The translations under genes and the position numbers were made by a program. From JAWBMQ01 sp038828875 (lineage in GTDB: Archaea > Nanobdellota > Nanobdellia > Woesearchaeales > JAWBMQ01): 64,000 nucleotides of DNA. Within the stretch, counting starts at the first letter, position 1; each line of letters begins with the position of its first letter. Positions 28,787-37,791 of this stretch are shown here, piece by piece. Location of the stretch: NCBI GenBank assembly GCA_038828875.1, contig JAWBMQ010000001.1, positions 62,001 through 126,000 of the forward strand, written 5' to 3'. The notes under the pieces were generated by a model. The model saw only the letters and a program-made list of their open reading frames with translations. It was not told the DNA's origin and searched no databases.

Positions 28787-28999
28787 ATAATACATTATTA
28801 AACCAATCCAACCAGCAAGAAAACTTATCAAAATCATTAATGGCGTTACATTTATTATTTCTAAAAAAGAAAAAATCAAAAGAAAAAACAAAGAGCTTAT
28901 TGAATTTATAAAAAAGAGAATGAATTTTTTGTTGATTAATAAAATTCCAATTAGCGATGATAATATGATCAAAATTGTTAAAATTAAAACCTTCATCAC
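28760..28999 (-). CDS. Small membrane protein, BofA-like
   Basis: This 79-residue protein has two or three hydrophobic segments. The pattern LFFINSISSLFFLLIFSFLE, then VTPLMILISFLAGWIG, matches the pro-sigma-K processing inhibitor BofA family, which also has archaeal members of unknown role. In Bacillus, BofA holds the site-2 protease SpoIVFB inactive. An M50 protease gene lies 6 kb away in this window, but a link is speculative. Confidence 0.55.
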   Translation of the reverse strand: MMKVLILTILIILSSLIGILLINKKFILFFINSISSLFFLLIFSFLEIINVTPLMILISFLAGWIGLIMYYLLFLIFSI

Positions 29000-29079
29000 T
29001 TTTTGATAGTATTTTTTTATTTTTTAATTTTTTGTTTTTGTAGAAAATTTTATAATTAATAATTTATCATTATTCTCTT

Positions 29080-29592
29080 ATGACTCGTAGAGCACAAATT
29101 CAAAGTCAAGTTTTTATTTATATTTTAGCTTTGTTAGGAATGGCAATTTTCTTAGTTTATGCATATCGTTTTATTCTTTCCTATCAAGAAAATTTGTACA
29201 GTTCTGAATTAGTAAAGTTTATGAAAGATCTAAACTTTTATGTTGATGAATTAGCAAGTTCTTATATGACTGTAAAAACAGTAGAGCTTTATAACTATCC
29301 TAAAAATTATAAACAAATTTGCTTTTTGGATTTGTATGATCTATCTATTGATCCTAATACCATTCCTAATACATATCCGATTATAAAATATTTATTGACT
29401 CAAAGATTAAGATCTGATGAGCTTAAAGAAGAAATAATCAATGTTTTTTTAATTAATGACCTTGAAGAATTTGGTTTTCATGTTAAAAATTTAAAAGTTC
29501 AAGGTGGTTTTAAGTGTTTTGATTTGAAAGGAAAATCATTATCTTTGAAATTAGAAGGTATTGGAAGAAAAGCTTTGCTTAAAGACTCTTAA
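29080..29592 (+). CDS. Pilin-like protein with class III signal peptide (pilin-like operon, gene 1)
   Basis: The N-terminus MTRRAQIQSQ followed by the hydrophobic stretch VFIYILALLGMAIFLVYAY is a class III (type IV pilin) signal peptide with likely PibD/ArlK cleavage after RRA. The remaining 140 residues are an exported domain that I do not recognise. It opens a tight operon of five genes. The ATG follows a TATA-like TTTTATAATTAAT and has no GGTGA, so it is probably leaderless. Confidence 0.7.
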   Translation: MTRRAQIQSQVFIYILALLGMAIFLVYAYRFILSYQENLYSSELVKFMKDLNFYVDELASSYMTVKTVELYNYPKNYKQICFLDLYDLSIDPNTIPNTYPIIKYLLTQRLRSDELKEEIINVFLINDLEEFGFHVKNLKVQGGFKCFDLKGKSLSLKLEGIGRKALLKDS

Positions 29593-29605
29593 GATGACAT
29601 AAAAA

Positions 29606-30658
29606 ATGAAAACTAAAAGATCTCAAGTTGAATTTGGAATAAATTGGATCTTTGTGATTGTCGCAGGAGGATTAATCTTATTGTTTTTTATTACTATTGC
29701 TTTATCTCAAAGAAAACAAAGCGATATAGAGATATCAGGAGTAATGTCTGATGCAATTTCACAATCTCTTGTTACTGGATTGATTAGCGAAAGATACTAC
29801 AATGAATTTCAAAGATTGGGTTCTTTTAATTTTCAATCGATATGTGTTAATGATTTTTCAGGTTTTTTCTTCAACAACGCAAAGAAAGAGTTAAACTTTA
29901 TCTTTTTTGCTCCACCATCATCTAAATTTGGAGATGCGGTGATTTGGGGGTTGAAATGGAAAATAAGTTATTCATTAACTAATGTTTTGTATTTATTATT
30001 TACTGGAAATAAAATAATTATTGTAAATTCTTCTAAACTTTCTTTTTTATGTGATAATTTAAATGTGGTATTTCATCCTAAAGCAAATGTTCAATGCGTA
30101 AATTCTTTTGATGTTTCCTCATTGAAATCAGATCTTTCAAAAGAAATTATTGATTCTTTGACGGTAGTTACAGATAGAAATGATATTACCATAGATAATT
30201 TAAAGGAAATTGTTTCAACAAGTAAGAAAAAAGTACCTGTGAATCATTTAAAAATAATAAAATTAAACGCTAAAGGCACAGATTATGGGAAGCTATCTTT
30301 TATAAGTTCTTCAGAAGAGAAAGAATTTACTTTTTCTCACTATTCTGAATTTATAGGTGCAATTGTTTCTTCAGATTATGATTTTTATGAATGTATGATA
30401 AAGAAAAGGTCTAAATTAAATTTAATAGTTACTAAAATATACATGGATAAAAGTTTGAATTTAAGTTCATACGGCAGCACTTCCTGTAGTAGTGTTTATA
30501 ATAATTTTATAATTCAATTTAAGGCTATTTCAGAATATGATATAAGTCAAAGCTATCTTACTGATCTCTCTAAATTAGAAGATTATGTAAATAAGCACAA
30601 ATCTTTAGAAAATTTTAATAAACAACTTATTTGGTATAATTGTGAAATTTTAATTTAA
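29606..30658 (+). CDS. Pilin-like protein with class III signal peptide (gene 2)
   Basis: The N-terminus MKTKRSQVEFG and the hydrophobic helix WIFVIVAGGLILLFFITIAL match a class III signal peptide (cleavage after KRS or before Q). About 310 exported residues follow, with several cysteines and beta character; no family is recognised. It is the largest of the four, which may suit a tip or minor subunit. It lies 13 bases after gene 1. Confidence 0.65.
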   Translation: MKTKRSQVEFGINWIFVIVAGGLILLFFITIALSQRKQSDIEISGVMSDAISQSLVTGLISERYYNEFQRLGSFNFQSICVNDFSGFFFNNAKKELNFIFFAPPSSKFGDAVIWGLKWKISYSLTNVLYLLFTGNKIIIVNSSKLSFLCDNLNVVFHPKANVQCVNSFDVSSLKSDLSKEIIDSLTVVTDRNDITIDNLKEIVSTSKKKVPVNHLKIIKLNAKGTDYGKLSFISSSEEKEFTFSHYSEFIGAIVSSDYDFYECMIKKRSKLNLIVTKIYMDKSLNLSSYGSTSCSSVYNNFIIQFKAISEYDISQSYLTDLSKLEDYVNKHKSLENFNKQLIWYNCEILI

Positions 30659-30659
30659 A

Positions 30660-31160
30660 ATGACAAATAAAAAGGCACAAATACATATATTGGAAAGTGT
30701 AGGAGTTATAATCTTTTTCAGTATTATAGCTATATTTTTCTTCATATTTTATGTAAGGTATCAATCTCAAGAAACACAAAATCAGAAAGAAGAAAACATG
30801 TATAAGCTATTGATGGAAAAGGTTAAGGCTTTAAGAAGTTTAGAAGAATTGAAATGTACTATATTAGGAGTAGAAGGGATTACTTGCATTGATTATATGA
30901 AACTTTTAATTTTAAGGGACATTATCAATACAAACGAATTTGCTAAATCTTATTATGCTCAATTTTTTGGAAGTTCAGAAATTATTTTTGAAATAGTTTA
31001 TGCACCATATCCTGATAAAATTCAAAACATAACTTTATTTAAACAAGATGATGCAAATTATAAAAATCAACTTTTATTTTATCAACCTTTTACCGTTTAT
31101 GATGCAAATACTAAAAAATATTATTTTGCAATGATGAAGTTTATTTACAAGTATAATTAA
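30660..31160 (+). CDS. Pilin-like protein with class III signal peptide (gene 3)
   Basis: The start MTNKKAQIHILE followed by SVGVIIFFSIIAIFFFIFYV is pilin-like. The exported part of about 130 residues is unrecognised and contains two cysteines. The ATG follows the stop of gene 2 by one base, which supports co-translation and a shared complex. Confidence 0.65.
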   Translation: MTNKKAQIHILESVGVIIFFSIIAIFFFIFYVRYQSQETQNQKEENMYKLLMEKVKALRSLEELKCTILGVEGITCIDYMKLLILRDIINTNEFAKSYYAQFFGSSEIIFEIVYAPYPDKIQNITLFKQDDANYKNQLLFYQPFTVYDANTKKYYFAMMKFIYKYN

Positions 31161-31161
31161 A

Positions 31162-31674
31162 ATGAAATTCAAAAACAATAAAAAATCACAGATTGAAATG
31201 TTTGGAATGGTTGTTTTAGTTTTAGTTATTTTAATTTTCTTTTTATTTTTTCTAAGTTTCTTCTTCAAGCAGAAGAGATCATCACCTTATGATTATTATT
31301 TTTCTCAAAGTTTGAAAACTACTTTTGTTTCTTCATTGCTTCAAACTAACACAAATTGTGATTCTACAGCATCTTTAACAATTCAATCTTTGATAGAATT
31401 TTGTGTTACTTCGCCTGATGAAGTTAAATATTGTAAAAATGGAATGGACTATTGTGCTTTTTTAAACAATACTCTTAAACATATATTGAACATTACATTG
31501 AGAAATTATCAAAAGGATTACATATTTGTAATAAAAACATCTAGAGGGAATGTTTATTTTGAAGATAAATTTGATTGTGATCAAGAAAAAACAAAAAAGT
31601 TAGAAACTCAGCCATTTTTAATTCCCTTACCAAGTGGAAGAGAAACTATTCAAATTGCTTTGTTCCTTTGCTAG
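31162..31674 (+). CDS. Pilin-like protein with class III signal peptide (gene 4)
   Basis: The start MKFKNNKKSQIEMFG and the hydrophobic stretch MVVLVLVILIFFLFFLSFFF are pilin-like. Several cysteines in the exported part (around residues 68-108 and at both C-terminal ends) could form disulfides. It follows gene 3 by one base. Confidence 0.65.
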   Translation: MKFKNNKKSQIEMFGMVVLVLVILIFFLFFLSFFFKQKRSSPYDYYFSQSLKTTFVSSLLQTNTNCDSTASLTIQSLIEFCVTSPDEVKYCKNGMDYCAFLNNTLKHILNITLRNYQKDYIFVIKTSRGNVYFEDKFDCDQEKTKKLETQPFLIPLPSGRETIQIALFLC

Positions 31675-31684
31675 GTGATCATTA

Positions 31685-32740
31685 ATGAATGGAATTTTTT
31701 TAATAGGTATTGTAGCTGCTATAATTTTTTTTATGTTCTTATCTTTAGTTATGTTTAAGAATAAAAAATTACAAATTATTCTTTATTTAGCTTTGTTTGG
31801 TTTATCGTTTTTACTAGGATTTTCTAGAGTAATTGAATTAACTAAATGGTATGCTTTGGCAATTGTTTTATTGTTTTACGAACTTATTTTTTTCATTTCA
31901 GAAGTTAGAGTTTATCCGCTGAAAAAAGAATTCTTTTTCTATGTATTAATTTTAATGTTTCAATTTTTTACATTCTATCTTTTTTATCCGTTTTTACAAA
32001 TAAATGAAGTTATTCTTTTATCAGTTTTATTTATGCTCGTTTTCTTTGATGAATTTTTAATAAAAAAGCATACAAATTTTCAAATTGTCAATTTGCTACT
32101 CGTTTTTTTAATCTTTTTTTACATAAATTTTTTAGTATCTAAAAATTTATTTAGTTTCTTTAATGCCTTTTTCAATGTAATTCTTTCAGTTTTTATTGCT
32201 TTTATATTTTCAAGTTTTGTAACACATTATAGAAAAAGAAAACTTATTTTGATTTTTTTAATTAATTTGTTAGCAGTAATCATTATTTCAAAATTGATAA
32301 AACTAAGTTGGGAAATTTCTCTGTTGTCTTTTTTGATATTTTCATTTAGAAATAAAAAGTTAAGTAAATTGTTGAGATCATCAAAAGATTACAATGCTTT
32401 GTCAAATTCCTTCTTCTTTTTGTTGCTAGGTTGGTCATTAGGTTATTCAATTGTTAGTATAAAAAATTTCAATCAATTAACTTTATTTTTAGTTCTACTT
32501 ACTTTCTGGTATTTTCTTTTTGTACTTTTAGTCTATGTTACTCTGTTGTCAAATTTAATTAAGAATAATCTGATTAATGTTCTTTTTTACTATAAAAAAT
32601 ATGTGTATCTATTAGCAATGTACTTATTTTTTATTGGAATACTATCAGAAAAATCATATTTTTTCATTATTACTGGGTTCATTTATTTATTTATAATAAA
32701 GACTGCTTTTCAACATCTACAAAAATTAAGAAAGAATTAA
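31685..32740 (+). CDS. Polytopic membrane protein closing the pilin-like operon
   Basis: About ten hydrophobic segments cover the 351 residues; loops are short and basic. No family is recognised. It lies ten bases after gene 4, so it is probably a membrane partner of the pilin-like proteins. It does not show the F-domain of ArlJ/PilC platforms. Its last codon overlaps the convergent ackA end by 4 bases. Confidence 0.6.
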   Translation: MNGIFLIGIVAAIIFFMFLSLVMFKNKKLQIILYLALFGLSFLLGFSRVIELTKWYALAIVLLFYELIFFISEVRVYPLKKEFFFYVLILMFQFFTFYLFYPFLQINEVILLSVLFMLVFFDEFLIKKHTNFQIVNLLLVFLIFFYINFLVSKNLFSFFNAFFNVILSVFIAFIFSSFVTHYRKRKLILIFLINLLAVIIISKLIKLSWEISLLSFLIFSFRNKKLSKLLRSSKDYNALSNSFFFLLLGWSLGYSIVSIKNFNQLTLFLVLLTFWYFLFVLLVYVTLLSNLIKNNLINVLFYYKKYVYLLAMYLFFIGILSEKSYFFIITGFIYLFIIKTAFQHLQKLRKN

Positions 32741-33903
32741 TTATTTAAGAATTCTTTTATTTCTCTTACTATTTGCAACTCTTCGTTTGTTTTTATTACT
32801 AACATTCTTTTATCATTTGAAATAATTGTTTCATTTTTCATATTTTTTTCATCGTCAATGTTTATTTTTAATCCTAATGAAACTAATTTTCTAATTTGCC
32901 AAACGTTTTCGCCGATTCCTGCAGTAAAGATATAACAATCAACATTTTCTAATGCACTATAGAATGTTGCATATTGAATAATTCTGTCTGCAAACATTGC
33001 TATTGCTAATCTTGCTTTATCTTGTTCAGTATCTTCAAATTCATATTGATAGAATAACTTTATTACATCTTCAGAACTGTTTAATTTTGCTCTTTCTCTT
33101 ATCTCTCTTATATCACTGAATCCTGTTAATGCTAAAAAACCTGATTGTTTGTTAAGAATTTTATCAGCATTATCTATGCCTTTTTTTCTTGCTAAATCCA
33201 ATACAATTCCAGGATCAATTGAACCAGATCTTGTACCCATGATTAATCCTTCTAAAGGTGTAAAGCCCATTGTTGTATGAATTACTTTATTATCTTTTAT
33301 TAATGCCATACTGCAACCATTGCCTAAATGCATAGTTACAGCAGTTAAGTTTTCTTTTTTTAGAATTTTTTTAGCTTCAGAATAAACGTACTTATGACTT
33401 ATACCATGAAAACCATATCTTCTGTAATAATTTTCATCAGGGATCGGATACTTGTAGAATCTTTTAGGTATTGTTTGATGGAATGCAGTGTCGAATACTG
33501 CAAAATTTTTCACTTTAAAAATTTCTATTGCTGCTTTTATGGTTTCAATTATAGGTGGATTGTGTAATGGTGCTAAAGGAATAGTTTCTTCTAATTTCTT
33601 TAATAAATTTTCATCAATCAAAGATGTTTTAGAGATGTCTTTTCCATGAACTACTCTATGACCAATGTAATTTATGTCATTTAAGTTGTTAATTACTTTG
33701 TTTTTTATTAAAGTATCAATTATTTTCATTAATCCTTCTTTGTAGGAGTTGATCTTTATTGAATCATTTATGTTAAGTTTTCCGATCATTAAGATTGGGT
33801 CAAAGAACAATCGGTCTATTTTTCCATTTATTATTTCAGTTTCATCTTCATAAAGAGCAAACTTTAACGAAGAACTTCCAGCATTTAAAACTAAAAATTT
33901 CAT
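32737..33903 (-). CDS. ackA: Acetate kinase
   Basis: AckA interconverts acetyl phosphate plus ADP with acetate plus ATP. The family motifs are all present: NAGSSSLKFALYE at the start, IGHRVVHGK, FDTAFHQTIP, YGFHGISHKYV, MHLGNGCSM and GTRSGSIDPG. At 388 residues it is full length. Acetate kinase is rare in archaea outside Methanosarcina, so bacterial origin is likely. With the Por genes in this window it suggests ATP formation from pyruvate; no phosphotransacetylase gene is seen here. Confidence 0.95.
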   Translation of the reverse strand: MKFLVLNAGSSSLKFALYEDETEIINGKIDRLFFDPILMIGKLNINDSIKINSYKEGLMKIIDTLIKNKVINNLNDINYIGHRVVHGKDISKTSLIDENLLKKLEETIPLAPLHNPPIIETIKAAIEIFKVKNFAVFDTAFHQTIPKRFYKYPIPDENYYRRYGFHGISHKYVYSEAKKILKKENLTAVTMHLGNGCSMALIKDNKVIHTTMGFTPLEGLIMGTRSGSIDPGIVLDLARKKGIDNADKILNKQSGFLALTGFSDIREIRERAKLNSSEDVIKLFYQYEFEDTEQDKARLAIAMFADRIIQYATFYSALENVDCYIFTAGIGENVWQIRKLVSLGLKINIDDEKNMKNETIISNDKRMLVIKTNEELQIVREIKEFLNN

Positions 33904-34027
33904 GTTAATTTTGTAAGTTTATGAGTTTTTATAAAATCTTTGGTTATGTGATCTTAAATTAATAAAATATTTAAATTAGTAAAAAAGTTCTAAAATCCCA
34001 AATAATTTATTGAAAAGTGGTGAAACT

Positions 34028-34534
34028 ATGTTACCAAAGAAGATAAAAAAGGACTACGATTCGTTAGTTTCGGAATTAGAAAAAAGAATTGAAGGTGAAA
34101 AGTTTAAAGAAGTAAGTGAAGAGTTGAAGAAAGCGTACATAACTTTAGAAGATTATTATACTGAAAAAAATACAAAGATTAAGATGGATTTTTTAGATGG
34201 GATTGTACTTTTTTCAGCCATTGGTGGAGGACTAGGTTATTCAATTTCACATGCAATATTTAATTCTGAGTTAAAAGATACAGTTTTTACAGCATTAGGT
34301 GCAGGATTAATGGTTGGTTTATTTTTATATAACTCAGATAATCTAAAATCAATAAAGAATTATTTTAAGAATAGAAAAAGTCTATACAATGAAATACTTT
34401 CAGATTATCAATCTCTAAAGACTTTGGTTTTAGAAAGTAAGGATTCTGAAATTTGTAAAGAGTATATTGCAAAATGGAATGCAGTAGAGTCTAAAAAAGT
34501 AAAGTCTTATTCTATAACAGGAAATTGGTTTTAA
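34028..34534 (+). CDS. Hypothetical protein with central membrane hairpin
   Basis: This protein of about 168 residues has charged helical ends and a central pair of hydrophobic segments (about residues 62-80 and 88-106) separated by a short loop. I recognise no family. The ATG at 34028 follows GGTGAAAC (34019-34026); a TTG at 34010 opens the frame earlier but lies before this ribosome binding site. Confidence 0.55.
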   Translation: MLPKKIKKDYDSLVSELEKRIEGEKFKEVSEELKKAYITLEDYYTEKNTKIKMDFLDGIVLFSAIGGGLGYSISHAIFNSELKDTVFTALGAGLMVGLFLYNSDNLKSIKNYFKNRKSLYNEILSDYQSLKTLVLESKDSEICKEYIAKWNAVESKKVKSYSITGNWF

Positions 34535-34577
34535 TTTTTTCTTAAATTTTTTAAACTAATAATAATTTCTTTAGTTG

Positions 34578-35543
34578 ATGTTATGGACTGAAAAATATAA
34601 GCCATGCAATTTTGATGAATTTGTAGGAAATAAAGAAATTGTAGAGATTGCGAAAAAATTGAATACAAACTTACCACATATTCTTTTTCTAGGTCCTGTT
34701 GGTGTTGGTAAAAAAACATTAGCAAAAATAATTGCAAAACGATTCTTAAATGAAAATTTTAAAGAGAATTTTCTTTTTGTTGATTTAAGTTATTACAGTT
34801 CAATTATATTATTTAAAAGTGAAAGCGATTGGAGTTATTCTGAGAAAGAAATAGCTGAAAAGTACGATTTAGTTAGCGTTAAAGATTTTGCTTTTTCTAT
34901 GCCTATTAATTCTCCTTTTCGTATTGTAATGCTGAGTGGTATCGAAAATTTAGATTTTTTAAGTCAGCAAGCATTAAGAGTTATAATTGAGAAAAGTAGT
35001 AATTATTCTAGATTTTTTTTGATTGGAAAAAGTAAAAGTAATTTAATTAGTCCCATAGTAAGCAGGATGATGGAGCTTCATTTTAAAGCCTTACAATTTG
35101 ATGAATTCACTATGATTATTGAAAGCGTTTTAAAAAAGGAAAAGATTGTTTATGATTCAAAAATTATTCCTTTATTGTATACAAAAACAAGAGGAAATTT
35201 AAGCTTAGCTTTACCAATTTTACAATCTTTGTCAGAATATTCTCTAAAGGAATTAAAAAAGGTCTTTGAAGATGATGAAGAAATTTCTTCTCTTTTTGAA
35301 TTGATGAGAAAAGATCTACCAAATGAATTAAGAAAAAAAATAATTCGTTTAATTTTTTACCAAGCATATGAACCAAGAAAAGTTCTTTTAAAATTACTTT
35401 CTTTTATTGAGCATTGTGACTTAGAAGATGATAAGAAATTAAAATTGATTGAGAAAATCTCTGATTTGGAGAAAGGTTTATATAGTTACGATGAATTCAT
35501 TTCTTTAGAAAGCATACTTTTTGAATTATCTACCTATATGTAA
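34578..35543 (+). CDS. Replication factor C small subunit-like AAA+ protein with degenerate Walker B
   Basis: The start MLWTEKYKPCNFDEFVGN and Walker A GPVGVGKKTLAK (about residues 40-51) are those of clamp-loader small subunits, and the 321-residue length is right. Where RFC has LDEAD, this protein reads VMLSGIENLDFLSQQALR, so the catalytic Asp/Glu pair is missing. The SRC motif reads SRM with the arginine finger kept. It may be a non-hydrolysing clamp-loader subunit or a specialised paralogue, with a normal RfcS elsewhere. Confidence 0.8.
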   Translation: MLWTEKYKPCNFDEFVGNKEIVEIAKKLNTNLPHILFLGPVGVGKKTLAKIIAKRFLNENFKENFLFVDLSYYSSIILFKSESDWSYSEKEIAEKYDLVSVKDFAFSMPINSPFRIVMLSGIENLDFLSQQALRVIIEKSSNYSRFFLIGKSKSNLISPIVSRMMELHFKALQFDEFTMIIESVLKKEKIVYDSKIIPLLYTKTRGNLSLALPILQSLSEYSLKELKKVFEDDEEISSLFELMRKDLPNELRKKIIRLIFYQAYEPRKVLLKLLSFIEHCDLEDDKKLKLIEKISDLEKGLYSYDEFISLESILFELSTYM

Positions 35544-35544
35544 A

Positions 35545-36474
35545 ATGGAATTGAAACATCTTAAAGAAAACTTTGAACAATATTTCAGTGAAGTATTTGG
35601 TGAAGAATTTCTAGAGATAAAAAAACAATTTTTTTCTTACAAAAGAAAAGCAATTAGAGCAAACACTATAAAAATTCAACCAGAAAAACTTTACAATTTA
35701 CTAACTGAAAAAGGAATAAAATTAGAAAAAATTCCCTTCATTGATTGTGGTTTTTTTCTAGAAACTAACGTTACGTTAGGAAATCTTTTAGAACACAGCT
35801 TAGGTTATTTTTATGTTCAAGATGCATCAAGTATGATTCCTCCTTTAGTTTTAGATCCTAAACCAGAAGAATTAGTTTTAGATGTTGCAGCAGCACCTGG
35901 AAGTAAAACAACTCAAATGGCTGCTATGATGAATAATGAAGGATTAATAATTGCTAACGATGTTTCTGGTGATAGACTTTCGATTCTGGCTATGAATTTA
36001 CAACGCATGGGAGTAAAGAATGTAATTACAGTGCTTAGTGATGCTTCTGTTGAGCAAATTCCTTTTAAATTTGACAAAATTTTGCTAGATGCACCATGTA
36101 GTGCTACAGGTACAATAAGCATTGATGAACCTAGTCCTGCAAAGATGTGGAATCCTAAAACATGGAAAAGAATGAGTAAAATTCAATTGAAGCTTTTAAA
36201 CAACGTCTGGAATTTTTTAAAAGTAGGAGGAATTTTAGTTTATTCTACTTGTTCAATTGATCCTATGGAAGATGAGTATGTTATTACTGAATTTTTGAAT
36301 TCTCACAATGATGCTGAATTGATTCCAATAGAACTAAATATTAAACGATATCCATCTATAAAAGAATTTCATAATCAAAAATTTCATGAAAATGTGGATT
36401 ATTGCTTAAGAATTTTACCTCATTTTTATCAGAGCGAAGGTTTTTTTGTAGCTAAATTAAGGAAAAAAGCTTAA
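35545..36474 (+). CDS. NSUN/RsmB-type RNA cytosine-5 methyltransferase
   Basis: This is an m5C RNA methyltransferase of the Nop2/Sun family. The SAM site is DVAAAPGSKTTQMA (about residue 115), and the two conserved cysteines lie in DAPCSATGT (about residue 186) and YSTCSIDPMEDE (about residue 235). The ASSMIPP motif follows a short N-terminal domain. It acts on tRNA or rRNA; the exact target is not clear. The ATG at 35545 is one base after the RFC-like stop, so they form an operon. Confidence 0.92.
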   Translation: MELKHLKENFEQYFSEVFGEEFLEIKKQFFSYKRKAIRANTIKIQPEKLYNLLTEKGIKLEKIPFIDCGFFLETNVTLGNLLEHSLGYFYVQDASSMIPPLVLDPKPEELVLDVAAAPGSKTTQMAAMMNNEGLIIANDVSGDRLSILAMNLQRMGVKNVITVLSDASVEQIPFKFDKILLDAPCSATGTISIDEPSPAKMWNPKTWKRMSKIQLKLLNNVWNFLKVGGILVYSTCSIDPMEDEYVITEFLNSHNDAELIPIELNIKRYPSIKEFHNQKFHENVDYCLRILPHFYQSEGFFVAKLRKKA

Positions 36475-36520
36475 AAAGAAAAAAATATAAATTGATGATA
36501 TTTCAGTTTTTTAATTAAGT

Positions 36521-36592
36521 GCCTCTGTAGCTCAGCGGTAGAGCATCAGCCTTGTAAGCTGGGGGTCGGGGGTTCGAATCCCCCCAGGGGCT
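36521..36592 (+). tRNA. tRNA-Thr (TGT)
   Basis: The acceptor stem is GCCTCTG/CAGGGGC, the anticodon stem TCAGC/GCTGG with loop CTTGTAA (anticodon TGT), and the T loop TTCGAAT. The discriminator is T, as usual for archaeal tRNA-Thr. CCA is not encoded. Confidence 0.94.
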
Positions 36593-36687
36593 TATTACTA
36601 ATAATTCTATAATATCTATTATTGAGATATGTAAAAAATCACTTCTTTTCAATTATTTTTGTTTTTTGTTTTTTTCAATAAACATAA

Positions 36688-36699
36688 TATTTTTAAATT
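36688..36699 (+). promoter_or_regulatory. Promoter TATA region of the S10-type ribosomal operon
   Basis: ATATTTTTAAAT lies about 90 bases before the uL3 ATG. The uL3 ribosome binding site (CAGGAGG, 36775-36781) differs from the GGTGA used by the rest of the operon. The gap 36593-36788 holds nothing else that I can identify. Confidence 0.4.
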
Positions 36700-36788
36700 G
36701 AACTACTTTGCCATAAAATGTGTTAATCGCTTAAAACGTTTGTAATGATTAATTTTACCTAAATACAATTATACAGGAGGACGAAACT

Positions 36789-37778
36789 ATGCCAACAACT
36801 AGATCACCAAGACATGGTAGTTTGCAATATTGGCCAAGAAAAAGAGCTAAAAGATTAGTTCCTAGGATAAGACATTGGCCAAAAGTAGATAAAATTGGTT
36901 TGTTAGGTTTTCCAGGGTATAAAGTAGGAATGGTTCATCTTTTCATGGTAGATTCTGGAAAGAATTCATTAACAAAAGGTCAAGAAATTAAAGTTCCAGC
37001 TACAATTGTTGAAGTTCCACCAGTTAAGATTTATTCAGTGAGATTCTATAAAAAGAATGAATATGGGAAATATGTTTATAAAGATCTAATCTTAAGTCAA
37101 GATGAAGTTTTAAAAAGAGTAGTAAAATTACCAAAGAAGAATATTATCAATTCGATGGTTTCTAAGTTTAATGAATTAGAAAAAGAATTAAACGATATCG
37201 TAGATATAAAGGTCTTAGTTTTTACTCAGCCTTATAAAACAGGTATAGGAAAGAAGAAGCCAGAAATCGTTGAATTGGCATTAGGTGGTTCAGTACAAGA
37301 AAAATATAAATTTGTTAAGGAGCACATTGGAAAAGAAATCTCTATGAGTGAATTCTTTAAAGCAGGTATGTTCGTTGATGTTCATGCAGTGACTAAAGGA
37401 CATGGTTTGCAAGGACCTGTAAGAAGATTTGGAATTTCTTTAAAACCACATAAATCAGAAAAAGGTGTAAGAAGACCAGGATCTCTTGGAGCATGGACAC
37501 CTAAGAAAGTAGATTATCATGTAGCAATGGCCGGACAAGTAGGTTATCATCTTAGAACTGAATACAATAAAGAAATTCTTCTTATTTCAAATGATTTAAA
37601 TTTAGTTAATACAAAAGGAGGAATAAACAAATTTGGTAATGTAAAAAATGAATTTGTTTTAGTGAAAGGATCTCTTCCAGGACATACTAAAAGAATTGTT
37701 GTTTTGACTGCACCAATAAGAAATACTCCTGCAGTTGAAGCACATAAAATTACTCAAATAGTTAAGGAGAATGAATAA
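36789..37778 (+). CDS. rpl3: Large subunit ribosomal protein uL3
   Basis: Archaeal-type uL3. The start MPTTRSPRHGSLQYWPRKRAKR and FKAGMFVDVHAVTKGHGLQGPVRR (key part TKGHGLQGPVRRFG) are conserved, as is GSLGAWTPKKVDYH. At 329 residues it is typical. It sits near the peptidyl-transferase centre of the 50S subunit. It is the first gene of the operon, with a strong GGAGG site before the ATG. Confidence 0.96.
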   Translation: MPTTRSPRHGSLQYWPRKRAKRLVPRIRHWPKVDKIGLLGFPGYKVGMVHLFMVDSGKNSLTKGQEIKVPATIVEVPPVKIYSVRFYKKNEYGKYVYKDLILSQDEVLKRVVKLPKKNIINSMVSKFNELEKELNDIVDIKVLVFTQPYKTGIGKKKPEIVELALGGSVQEKYKFVKEHIGKEISMSEFFKAGMFVDVHAVTKGHGLQGPVRRFGISLKPHKSEKGVRRPGSLGAWTPKKVDYHVAMAGQVGYHLRTEYNKEILLISNDLNLVNTKGGINKFGNVKNEFVLVKGSLPGHTKRIVVLTAPIRNTPAVEAHKITQIVKENE

Positions 37779-37791
37779 GTAAGGTGGGATT

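Noticed and set aside
29080..32740. Reading the pilin-like operon as an archaellum accessory operon
   Set aside because: None of the five proteins shows ArlF, ArlG, ArlH or ArlI features such as Walker motifs, so I kept it as a separate system.
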